Shown here: piece by piece, positions 9,221-18,955 of the stretch
Layout of the letters: the number at the start of each line of letters is the position of its first letter
Numbering within the stretch: position 1 is the stretch's first letter
Source: Ostrinia nubilalis
Taxonomy: Eukaryota; Arthropoda; Insecta; Lepidoptera; Crambidae
DNA length: 64,000 nt
Direction: 5' to 3'
Assembly (NCBI RefSeq): GCF_963855985.1
Contig: NC_087108.1
Coordinates: 10,496,001-10,560,000, forward strand
The notes under the pieces: model-generated
Database searches by the model: none
Seen by the model: only the letters and a program-made list of their open reading frames with translations
What the model was told of the DNA's origin: nothing
Position numbers and translations under genes: made by a program

Positions 9221-12200
9221 TTATCCTCGGGTCCTTGTCCGGGTTGGTGACTTTTGTGTCGATGCTTTTCGGATCTGAAATAAAGAAATAAAGGATGGAT
9301 GGATTGAAATAAAAATAAATTGATTTCAGCAAGTCATCATCATCATTTCAGCCATAGGACGTCCACTGCTGAACATAGACCTCCTCCAATGATTTCCATA
9401 TTGTTGCGCTAGTATAATTTACTAAATTGAAGATTTTGCCCGGGGCTAAAAAGTTATTTGTAAGGACATTAATGTCAGAACCTCTGTCGTATTCTTAACA
9501 TTTTTTTATTAAAATTTTTTAAAAGATTGCTATTAATTTTGCTTGATTGGGTTACCTGTGGATAGCTTGCCATTTGTGATGCCGGTTGGCTAGCAGGTCT
9601 TGTTGACGTATTCGTACTCTAAAACAAGCAAAACAATACAATAACAAATTAATTTACAATACAGGGTGGGCCAAAATTTAATGCAAATAGCAACGCTTGA
9701 TTTCTCAAAAACGTTTCGAGGTAGGTAGGAGGGACGCGTGAGTGATGGGACACTGTGCATAATTTCATGAATTTTAGTCACCAGATATGTGGCGCTTCAC
9801 TGAAACAACATCGTACTTTTTATGTAATTTTTTTATGTTAAAATAATGTGTGTGGGGAGACGTACGACTTTTGTATGTGAGAAGAAAGCGACCTCTACAA
9901 ATGGGGCGTCAGCGGGGCGTGGGACGTGCAAAACTTGCATTATTTGTTTAAACAATGGTTTCGTGTTTTTTTCGGTATCTTGCAAACTCAAAGGTGTACC
10001 GGTAGTTCGCTGCGGTGATTTCTGACTTCTACAACGTCAATAAAACCAAATCAAATCTGTCAAAGAACAAAAAATATACCTGTGGTGTTGTTGAGGTTGT
10101 TGATGTTGTAGCACAAGATTCCTTCAAGTCTGGGGAACTTTCGGGCCCAGCGTTCACGTTGCTCGGTTCGTACGAAGTCCTGATAAAAAATCAAAATCAT
10201 AAATATTTTATTGGTTATCAAACCAATTCTTTACAAAAAATGTGGTGACTGCCTAATAGTAAGTAAAAATATACCTACCTATATCAGGTAGTCACCGCCC
10301 ATTCAGATAATACAAAAAGAATCCTGATAAAGATAACACAACTTTATAATCATCATCATCATCATTTTCAGCCATAAGACGTCCACTGCTTTCCAACAGT
10401 ATACTTAATACTTTGAATTTATTTGAATTTGAAAAGGAGCAAAAGATTTTTTTACACAGATCAAGGCAGGTTTTTGACCGCAATCGCACCTGATGTTATT
10501 GAGATGCAGTCTAGGAAGCCCGGATGTTATGTAAGTACATAGCTGCCCTGCAGGTGCCTTTATAATAGTAGAAACTTAATAAGGAAACAAAATGAGAGAC
10601 ATAATAGTAGTAAGAATGTGTGGGGCATAGACGGGTCGTAGGCGGGGCGTACTCACTGATCAAGCACCATCTCTACGGTCATCACGGACTGTGCGGGAAG
10701 CAACACTGTGGCCGCTTGGCTGCCCAGCTTTATAATAACTCTGGTCTCGGCTGCCCTGCAAATTATTATGAGTTATAGTAATTTGTTACAATTAGTTTAG
10801 AGTAGTATTTATATTTTTTTTATAGATTGATGGTTCACCAGTTCTTGTTAAAGTTTCAGTTAGTTACCTGACATACTCGTAATTGGAAACCCTTGACTCC
10901 AGCTTAGCTAGACAACTTGCTATTTCGCGGACTTTGCCAGATGTCTCATTCCGAGAACAAGTAAACCAACAATGTTTAGTTTATCTCATAGATAAGTTCC
11001 TGATAGTTAACGTAAGCTAAGTTTATTATAGGTTCTAATAATATGTCTCCTAAGACTCCATTTTCTCTATCAGGATATACTTAAACAAACATACAGGGTG
11101 TAAACGTCATGTTGACTATGTTAAATTAAGTACTTAGAAGTTATTTTAATTGTAAAATTTCGTCATGGATTTAGTACATAGACCTCAATGGGCATGGAAA
11201 AATTGAATATGAAAATCCCTTTGTTTCCATTCATTCTGGGGAAATGAATTGATATTATTTATTCAGCTGATGTCTACTTGTCGATCAAAAGTTGGGTACT
11301 TGTTTATTTTCCGATAAAATACCTAGCTACTTTATCATTAGTACTCTCAATCATTATCATTTCAGCCATAGGACGTCCACTGCTGAACATAGGCCTCCCC
11401 CAATGCTTTCCATGTTACCCGTTTGGTAGCGGCCTGCGTTCAGCGCTCCTGGTACCTTGCCTTTACCTGACGGCCGATGGGCAGCAAGGTTCTGGAGTGG
11501 AGGCCGCATACCGGAAAACGCAGCGTGGGACGTCCACCCAGAAGGTGGACCGACATCATAAAGCAGGTGTACTTACGGATTATATAAAATAACAACGACC
11601 GTGTTCAGCGGCGTCACAAACGCGACGTTTTGCAGGTTCAAATCGTACTGCGACTTGTAAATATCAACATGGATCCTCTTCGACCCTCGAGGTAGGAACT
11701 TGGAGAAGTGGCCCATGGCATAGTACGTGGGCTGCTTGACGAACTCCCCAGCCTCTGGGAAGACTATGATCGGGGAGTCCACGAAGTTTAGCGCCCAGTT
11801 GGGACCCCCGATTTGGTTTAGACAAAGGTTCCAGTCGACGTAACCTGCTGCGCCGAAGTTCAAATTCTAGAGAGATAGAAACAATAAAGTCCTGTTAAAA
11901 AGTTATATGAGTATCGTAATTCGTAATGAGTCTTCATAAGAATTCATAAGAATTCAAAGAGAATATAAGAAGAAACCGGTTCCAGTTTAAGGTTTCATTC
12001 TCAAAAAACATTGAACGTAATGAGGAGGCATTCTGCTGCAAGGCTGCAACCCTTTATAAATAAATAAAATACTTACCCCTAATATACTCTTAATGTATGA
12101 CTCTGCTCTATCCCAAGAGCCTAATAGTACTTTCTGTGTGGGCGAGAGGTATCCTGTAAGGTTTAAAATCAAATTAGTAGGTGTAGGTGGTAATAAAACG

Positions 12201-15200
12201 GCAAAAACATTAATTATTATTAGTGATGTGTGTTAGTGTTACTGTCAAACGCCGCTAATATTATTACTATTTTTCTAGAACACCCTGTATTCGTTTCAAC
12301 TAAATTGTCTACTGCTAGATAAAGGCCAAAAGATTTTCACAACACATTTCACATTTTTATCGTCGGTCTATCGAGTAAGAGGCCCGCCTACACAATGTTT
12401 TCTACCGTTTAAAACTGTGCTTTAAAGAAATCGAGCAAGAGACGACTACATTGAGACGTTCTTTGCGAAATAATGTCCACTGCTGGCTGGTCAAAGTCCT
12501 CCTCCAAGCTAGGATTACCACTACGATCGGTCCTGTAAAGAAGACTTACCTTCACAAAACTCAGTCATCATCAGTTTCAACTGCGGGTACAGGTTGGTGA
12601 CTGCTTCCAGTATAGATGCGGGGATCACTAGGTCCGCGTAACCATGCACTGCTACTCCATCTATGTAGTTCAACACCCTGGGGTCGCTGGCTACCAGCTA
12701 TGAAGATAATTCCTCAATTAAAGAATTGCCACGAAATCAGGCGTTGCAGAATTCCAAATATGGCGTTGCAGAATCTTTTGTCAAGCAGTTGCTGGACAAA
12801 TGCCTCCACGAGGATTTCTACCACGACTTGTCCTGTGATTTCCGCGACCTGATTATCGGTATCAGCAAGGGAAGCCTGGATACACTATGTCTTCCGGCCC
12901 ATGGTCGCCTGTCGAGAACCTTTCTGCCCCAATGGCCATAATTCTATGAGCTATGTGCTACTTAGGCAATTCTTCAAAAACGAAGCCACAATAGCCGAAC
13001 GGTGAAGGGGTCGGACTGGCCGACTCTTGTCTTGATCCGGGGAACACAGTTTCGGTCCCCGCCGCCGCTCGACTACTTATTGTGGTGAGCTCACTCGTGC
13101 GTGATACAAGCATACTTTGGTTATCCTACAGAAAAACAGTTTGTAATTTTGCTTAATTACAAATTGGCTAGTAATTTTAGTGAGTTACCTCATTAAACAG
13201 AAATGGTATGATATATCGTTGATCATCGTTCACAAAAATCAAGGTATTGTTATACTTAGAGGCGCGAACAGTTGGACCGAAATTATTCACGATCCATTTT
13301 GCCTGAAAACAAACAATCATTAATTTAATAATAAGTAAATTGTAACGGCACTGATTGTAATGTAACTAAATGAACCTACTACAAAGTAGTTATCTTGATT
13401 GATGTTCTTTCCTAAGGACCAAAGTGTTTTGACACAGAGGTCAGTGAACACCTCGGTCTCCCCTACATTCATAGCTAGAATGAACTAGAAATTTCGTTGC
13501 AGGACCAATGACAGTTTAACTTTACCCCGGGACAAACTTGACCTTCACTGGTTGGGTTTTTATTGGCGGTCAAGCTGTAGATCCTTGCTACACAAGAGTC
13601 GCAGCGGTGGGAACGAGAGGTGGGAATAGTCCCGTTAAATAGCTATAATTAACGACTAAAGCGCATATTTTCGGGAAAAAAATGCATTTAATTGCATAGG
13701 TACCTATCCTGCGGGGACAAGGTAGGTTATGAAATGTGGGGTTCACCAAGTCAGAAGGAGAAAGGCATACCCACTAAAAAGACCCCGGTGTTCCGTCATT
13801 CGCCTAAAGTGGGAAGGAACTGTGGGATTCCGGACAAAGCCTTCACTACCACAGTCCCTCCCGGCGATTGCCCGCCTACACGGGCCCTTACCTGATCGGT
13901 ACTGCTCCAACCCATACAGTTGAACACCATGGTCGCAAGAAACGCGTTCGATGGTTCATTCGTCGTCGTCAAGGCCCATATCTTGATGCCTTGCTTATTG
14001 TACTCATCGATGAATCTTAAAAAAAAACATAAAATTTATTCTATTTTCTAATGTAGCGGCACATTTTGTGGTAGCGGGAAGCACATGGATGCAGGCAGTG
14101 TCCTAAGATAGGTCGTTGTGGAAACAGGGTTTCCTTGGGAGAAGCTATTGTCCTGCAGTGGACATCCTTGGAAATTCTGCTACATTGTCAGCGTCTTTTT
14201 TAATAATGTTACAAGATGTTATTTCTTCAAACTTTTGACTTTCATCTTCAGTACCTATTGAGGACAGTTTACGAGCCTAATCTGGGTTTAAGAGATCGCT
14301 TCCTAGCGATAAGATCGCCTAAATTGTGCCGTTTAAGTTTTATAAGTATATTAATTACTTTCTTAGCTTTATGTGGTGTACATTATAGTATCTAAGTAGG
14401 TAGCTATCTAATTCCACCACAGAAACTACTGTATAGCCAGGAGTATTCCAAAAGTCTGCATACTTACTTAACATGGTAGTCTGCGTAAGTCTGGTAGTAA
14501 TCAGGGTTCAGTTTCCCGCACACAGAAATCCCGTTGGACACCTTCATCCAGTCCGGAGGTGACCAGGTGGTGGCGATGACGTATATGTCTTGATTAGAAG
14601 CCTTTATTGCTGCTTTGAACATAGGGATCTGTGAAGGATTAGGTGAATATTAATTAATAAATAATAATAAATATACTTAGACATTTTACACTGCGCTTCT
14701 TGTCCCAAACTAAGCAAAGCTTGTACTATGGGTACTAGACAACAGATATAAACATACTTAAATACTTTTTTTGTGTAAATACATACTTATTATACATAGA
14801 AAACACCCAGTCCAATACAAACAAATATGTTCATGCACACAAATGTTTGTACTGTGCGGGAATCGAACCCGCTACCTCCGGAATAGTAGTCCGTTTCGAA
14901 CCACTACACCAAACGGCAGAAAAATTTTTATGCAAAGATTTACAATTTTTATGTACAATCCCTGGTTCGATTCCTAGTGGGCTTATTTTTTGTTTGGTTA
15001 CATTCGTGGTAAGACTTGTTCTAAGCCTGTCTAGCTACCATCTTACCAAAGTCTGTCGCCATAACAACAATGTTAACAGCATTGTTGAGTTAAGACTCGA
15101 CAGTTAGAGGTAAAATAACCTTCTTCTTTGGTTAAGACTCCAGATGAAACTCCACCTAATGGGAGGCCTGCCCACACTACGTCTTTCAGCTCTTCGTTAT

Positions 15201-18110
15201 CTACCTACATTGTTGCAGCTAAATATCTCCTATTGCAGCCTTGTTGTGTAGTATGAATTGTAACCTTTAGTCTTACCTTCAAATTGAAATCTTCTTCAGC
15301 GAGACTGAAATTTGACAGCTGTTTGTCGTACAGTGGTAGCTCGTTTAGCGCATATTTTCTGCTGGAAAAATCGCTGCAGCCTATTGGCGTTCGGATCATG
15401 GTGTACTCGAGGCCTTTGGAACTGAAGTACGAGCTGGAATTGTTAAATAGATAAGTAAAGTGTCAGAAAGGCCACGTATGCCACGAGTGCACAAGAAAGG
15501 CTGCAGTGCGGGAGGAATGGTGACGGATTGTGAGGCGTGTGACGACCACGACCAGTCTGGCAAGAGTGTAGCGACGAAGAAGAAGACTTCTTCTATCAGA
15601 AACCAGTTGAACCTGATACGCTGATCGGAGAGCAGAATGACGTGTTCGGACATCAGACTATTCATACATAATCGCACACAATAATTATAACACTGCATAA
15701 TATAAGATACACAAGTATTTTTTTTAGTTTAATGTGCTGACATCTGCACATACTTGCATGGGTGCGGTTTCAAAAATAAGAAAAACTAAAGATCTTCCCA
15801 TGGAAAAACGGGTGCCAATCTTAAAGAAAAGAGAGAAGCTTAATACCAGAGTAAATAATTTGTTTTTTCTATGATAATACCACGTCATCATGTGTTTGCT
15901 TGGGGCGCTTCTGATATGTGATTTACCTATTCAACATTTCTCAGTTATAGAGGCTAGTCGTCAAATTAATTGAGCGTTAACTTTTCTGGAAATGCCTCAG
16001 ATAGTGGTTAAACTTACTCTATCAAACTTTGGCGTAGGTTGGTATCGGTGAGGCTCAGCCAATTGAGTCCAGCCGCGTCCGTGATGGCGCCACCGAAGCC
16101 GTCAATCGCTTGGTACTGAATGCTCACGTTCAGTGTTAGTGCCGTCAGCGGAAAAGTGCCTGAAAGTAACAGTAATCATAATCATTAATCCCACCAAAAA
16201 CATACGAAAATGTTGCAAAAACGAGATCATAATTATGCCTCGTTGTGAACAAGTTAAACAATCTCATGTAGAGCCGCAGACAACTTGGCGGCGCACTGTA
16301 GCAGACGAGGCGAAGAAAATCGGCTAGACCTAGAGCGAGATCAAACACGAAGCTCAAGACCGAACGCGATGGAGGACTGTTGTGGACGCCCTCTGCCCCA
16401 TCTAGGGGACATTGGACCTTAAGTCACATAGAGCCGCACGCGTCTGCGGATCTGGTCCACATGCGAGCTGCCCGTTTTTCTTATTACGCGGGCTACAAGC
16501 ACGCGGAACGGAAAAACATGTGTATGAAATAATGAAAAGCGGACCAAGCCGCATGCGTGCCTTATTCAAAAATGTGGCACGGTCGTATATTCATCTGTAT
16601 GCCATATACTTGGAAGCACGAGTGCACAGAATTCTAGATAAAAATAACTTACCATTAATAGCTTCCTGCAATTGACCTGTAGTTTTATAAAAACGTAATC
16701 CCGCCTGAAATAAATTGTTACATTAATGATCATGGCGAAGAAGATCGGCAAGACCTGGAGCAAAATCAAGCGAGAAGCTCAAGACCGAACGAGATGGAGG
16801 ACTGTTGTGGACGCCCTCTGCCCCATCTAGGGGACATAGGACCATAAGTCAAGTTAATGATCATTCTTTTCCAAAGTCAGTCAAACTCCATACAAAAAAA
16901 ATTGGTGAAAGTTAGATGGTGCAAGTCAGCCTTACGCCCGTATTCACAAACATTACTATGAGGTCTCACAGTACGCGCGCACGCACATGGTGACACACGA
17001 ACCACTCACAGGGCTCTATTTAACGCTGTACGTTCGATTTGCTGCTTCACTAAAGCAAGCATCGTTTGTGAATACGGGCGTCAATGTATTACAGTTTACC
17101 TTCGAACTCGTATAAGCAACATAATGGTTAGCTTTTGGTGCTTCTCTCTCAATCTTATCACAGTAGTCCGCGTTACACACGCAGACCACCGATTGACCTG
17201 GAATGGCTCTGGGTTGGCACGGGAACTCTGAAAGGGTACAAAATGAAGAAAAAAGGTTCATTTTTTATACAGATGTAACGCATCTGCAACTCAAAATATG
17301 TTGTCCATGTCATAGGGTAACGGGACTATTTCCACCTCTCGTTCCCACCGCTGCAACTCCTGTGTAGCTAGGATTTACAGCTTGATTACCAATTAAAACC
17401 CTGCCAGTGAAGGTCAAGTTTGTCTCGGGGGAAAGTTATCTGTCATTGGAACCGCAACGAAATTAATCAGAATAAGGAAGAGTTCGAAGTTAAGGTTCGA
17501 TGGTGACCACCATGCAGCTGCCCCCAAGATACCAACCTGCGACTGCTCTTCCATCTGAGCTTAGACACTGGATGAATAAGTCGAAATTTTCAAGTTTCAT
17601 AGTACGCTGTTGCTGTAGTTGTTGTTGTACTATGTACGTGGATTTCGATTCCCGCCTTAGGGCTATATTTCACCGGGACACCATGGCGGCGCAACCAGTC
17701 GCCGCTACCAACAAAATGTATACAGCTCTATAGAGAAGTTACTCACCTGGTGTCCGTTTGGTTGCGCAAAGCTGTATACATTTTGTTGGTAGCGGCGACT
17801 GGTTGCACCGCCATGGTGTCCCGGTGAAATATAGCCCTAAAGTTTATGGCTGAATTGCACCATCTTACTTTAACTTTGACAAACCTCAGAAAATTTGTCA
17901 AACTCCATAGAAAAAGCACCGGTTATTGTTTCGGTTAAAATAAGGTGGTGCAACTCAGCCTAAGAATTTTTGACAACTACTTACATAATTATTATACTCG
18001 TAAGTACCTAGGTAAATTCTTTCAAACAAACCTTTTGTAGTAAACAAGGCAGCATTCACTGATAACACTGTAACTACTAAACTAATTGAAATTAAACGAC
18101 TGTTAACCAT
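9221..18110 (-). CDS. Gba1: Lysosomal glucosylceramidase (GH30), 15 exons
   Basis: Minus-strand exons: 18032-18110, 17100-17227, 16653-16704, 16018-16159, 15277-15433, 14468-14628, 13892-14015, 13189-13302, 12550-12697, 12077-12153, 11577-11866, 10657-10755, 10080-10179, 9556-9618, 9221-9274. All have GT/AG sites and compatible phases; total 1788 nt, 595 aa. The product hydrolyses glucosylceramide in lysosomes. Residues 1-20 (MVNSRLISISLVVTVLSVNA) form a signal peptide. A Cys-rich strap (SVVCVCNADYCDK) follows, then QAIDGFGGAITDAAG. The acid/base is E260 in TTTNEPS and the nucleophile E365 in MMTEFCEG. Other conserved blocks are GSWDRAESYIKSI and GPNWALNFVDSPII. Homology to human GBA1 ends at residue 524; exons 13-15 add a Ser/Thr/Pro-rich tail. 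An in-frame TGA inside the exon-12 donor gives a possible 524-aa form. AATAAA lies at 9171-9176. The tail is less certain than the core. Confidence 0.9.
9334..9400 (-). mobile_element. RTE-type LINE 3'-end fragment
   Basis: 'catcatcatcatttcagcca' followed by 'taggacgtccactgctgaac' marks another minus-oriented, strongly truncated LINE 3' end, in the last intron of the complete glucocerebrosidase gene. Confidence 0.65.
11350..11566. mobile_element. RTE-type LINE 3' fragment, foldback arrangement
   Basis: 11357-11450 reads as the minus-oriented 3' end ('gacgtccactgctgaacata'). 11465-11566 is in plus orientation (DGQQGSGVEAAYRKTQRGTS and on). It ends about 10 bp from the 5' splice site of exon 11 of the glucocerebrosidase gene. 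It is non-functional. Confidence 0.6.
12785..13060. mobile_element. LINE 3' remnant followed by tRNA-like SINE head
   Basis: 12785-12945 is decayed RTE-type sequence ('gttgctggacaaatgcctcc', 'cttccggcccatggtcgcct'). 12972-13060 on the plus strand has an A-box-like 'atagccgaacggtgaagg' and a damaged B-box region ('cggtccccgccgccgctc'). The tRNA-like part matches heads at 2838-2920 and 28690-28767. Both lie in the intron between glucocerebrosidase exons 8 and 9. Confidence 0.45.
13491..13636. repeat. Dispersed repeat, 'gggactattcccacc' family, copy 3 (truncated)
   Basis: Starts at 'atttcgttgcaggaccaatg' and ends 'gaggtgggaatagtcccg', like the second two-thirds of the copy at 2401-2602. It lies in the intron between exons 7 and 8 of the glucocerebrosidase gene. 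Confidence 0.65.
14652..14923 (-). mobile_element. tRNA-derived SINE, family A, copy 1
   Basis: On the minus strand it begins CTGCCGTTTGGTGTAGTGGT (A-box region) and has a good B box (GGTTCGATTCC) 50 bp later. The family body follows, including 'gtagtacccatagtacaagc', 'gcgcagtgtaaaatgtc' and an AT-rich 'tatttattattattta' tail. A close relative is at 46141-46405. It lies in the intron between glucocerebrosidase exons 5 and 6. Confidence 0.8.
16249..16440 (+). mobile_element. LINE 3' coding remnant, copy 1
   Basis: Plus-strand translation gives TWRRTVADEAKKIG, a stop, then HEAQDRTRWRTVVDALCPI. This is a typical non-LTR retrotransposon C-terminus with in-frame stops. A second, tail-truncated copy in the same orientation lies at 16735-16860. 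Together they flank exon 3 of the glucocerebrosidase gene. Confidence 0.6.
16735..16860 (+). mobile_element. LINE 3' coding remnant, copy 2
   Basis: Encodes KKIGKTWSKIKREAQDRTRW and then RTVVDALCPI before a stop. It is close in sequence to copy 1 at 16249-16440 ('gatggaggactgttgtggac' shared exactly). Confidence 0.6.
16934..17081. mobile_element. MITE, ACGCCCGTATTCACAAAC family, copy 1
   Basis: A 148-bp element with perfect 18-bp inverted termini ACGCCCGTATTCACAAAC. A second copy is at 53640-53783. It starts 18 bp beyond the 5' splice site of glucocerebrosidase exon 2 and abuts a decayed GGCTGAGTTGCACCA-type MITE (about 16868-16931). Confidence 0.85.
17318..17502. repeat. Dispersed repeat, 'gggactattcccacc' family, copy 4
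   Basis: Shares 'cgggactatttccacctctc', 'ccagtgaaggtcaagtttgt' and 'ggaaccgcaacgaaattaat' with the other copies. It lies in the first intron of the complete glucocerebrosidase gene. Confidence 0.65.
17657..17840. mobile_element. MITE with about 65-bp TIRs (TTAGGGCTATATTTCACCGG)
   Basis: A 184-bp near-complete palindrome with ends TTAGGGCTATATTTCACCGG. The arms extend through 'ggcgactggttg' and 'cattttgttggtagc' before a short spacer. It lies in the first intron of the glucocerebrosidase gene. Confidence 0.85.
17848..17960. mobile_element. MITE, GGCTGAGTTGCACCA family, copy 2
   Basis: A 113-bp element. The left end GGCTGAATTGCACCA and the complement of the right end GGCTGAGTTGCACCA differ at one position. 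It follows the previous MITE after only 7 bp. Confidence 0.85.
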
Positions 18111-18114
18111 TATT

Positions 18115-18126
18115 TCAAACGTTCAT
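18115..18126 (-). promoter_or_regulatory. Minimal upstream ORF before the glucocerebrosidase start
   Basis: On the minus strand ATG AAC GTT TGA ends 4 bases before the glucocerebrosidase ATG at 18110. If it is within the mRNA it would be a four-codon uORF that could lower translation. The transcription start is unknown, so this is inference. Confidence 0.35.
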
Positions 18127-18715
18127 TTCTTCTCAAAACTTAAAAAATAACAGATTATTAAAAATTATAACTAATTAACAAAACTGTTCAATTTAGAGTC
18201 AAGAGGAATTGCTTGCAAAAATCACGTAGTGACAAAGGTTTCGTATAGGTTTACATATTGTTTTATGCATTGTTTGTTGTAAAATTGTGTAAGCTAGAAT
18301 AACTATGATAAACCATGTAATGAGTGATAAACCTTGGCAACTTGACCTTATCGAGGAAAATTTTGTAAATGCAGAAATAAATGCATAACAATGCACAATT
18401 CGTGCTGATTTAAAAAGTAACATTCTCCTGGATGGATGAAGATAGATGACTAAGAGTTATCTATAATAATATTATAAAGAGGTAAAGTTTGTGTGTATGT
18501 ATATTTCTTAAATTGTAAAGGGTAATCTCGGGATCTACTGAACCGATTTTAAAAATTCTTTCGCCAATATAAGCCACATTATTACTGAGTGTCATAAGGT
18601 TATAATATGAAAAACCGAAAAATTCCACGCTGGCGAAGCAGCAGGCGGAAAGCTATCCATTATACTCGTATACTGATCTAGGTACTAACACTCAAGGAAA
18701 AAGTTTAAATCTCTA

Positions 18716-18833
18716 CCCCCTTATCACACCCGGGTAAAAGTTACACCCAGGATGAAAAGTGACATTTCCATACTAAGTAAATGACAATTTAAACCAGAGT
18801 TCAACTAGGGTGTAACTTTTATTAATAAGGGGG
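18716..18833. mobile_element. MITE, CCCCTTATTAATAAAAGTTA family, copy 1
   Basis: An imperfect palindrome of 118 bp. The right end reads (complement) CCCCCTTATTAATAAAAGTT and continues ACACCCTAG; the left end has a diverged 'cccccttatcacacc' followed by 'aaaagttacaccc'. Further copies are at 32744-32864 and 63439-63567. Confidence 0.8.
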
Positions 18834-18906
18834 TTAAAGTTTAAAGTCTCTGCGGTCTGGTTGGTCTGCTGATGTCAAATCAAATCAGGCTTATTCCACT
18901 ATTCTA

Positions 18907-18955
18907 TGCGTTTTTAAGTTCAGTTTTCTATGATAAAACTGAACTTAAAAACGCA
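18907..18955. repeat. Perfect 21-bp inverted repeat at LINE 5' junction
   Basis: Arms 18907-18927 and 18935-18955 are exact reverse complements around the 7-bp spacer ctatgat. The right arm is in frame with the reverse transcriptase ORF (TELKN), so the left arm is a short inverted duplication of it. Confidence 0.9.

Noticed and set aside
11278..11592. 104-codon plus-strand ORF
   Set aside because: It is composed of LINE 3' remnants plus antisense of a glucocerebrosidase exon edge.
14838..14923. tRNA genes (also at 41057-41148, 46325-46405, 27040-27072)
   Set aside because: B boxes are good, but A-to-B spacing, missing acceptor-stem pairing and shared 3' bodies with AT-rich tails identify tRNA-derived SINEs.
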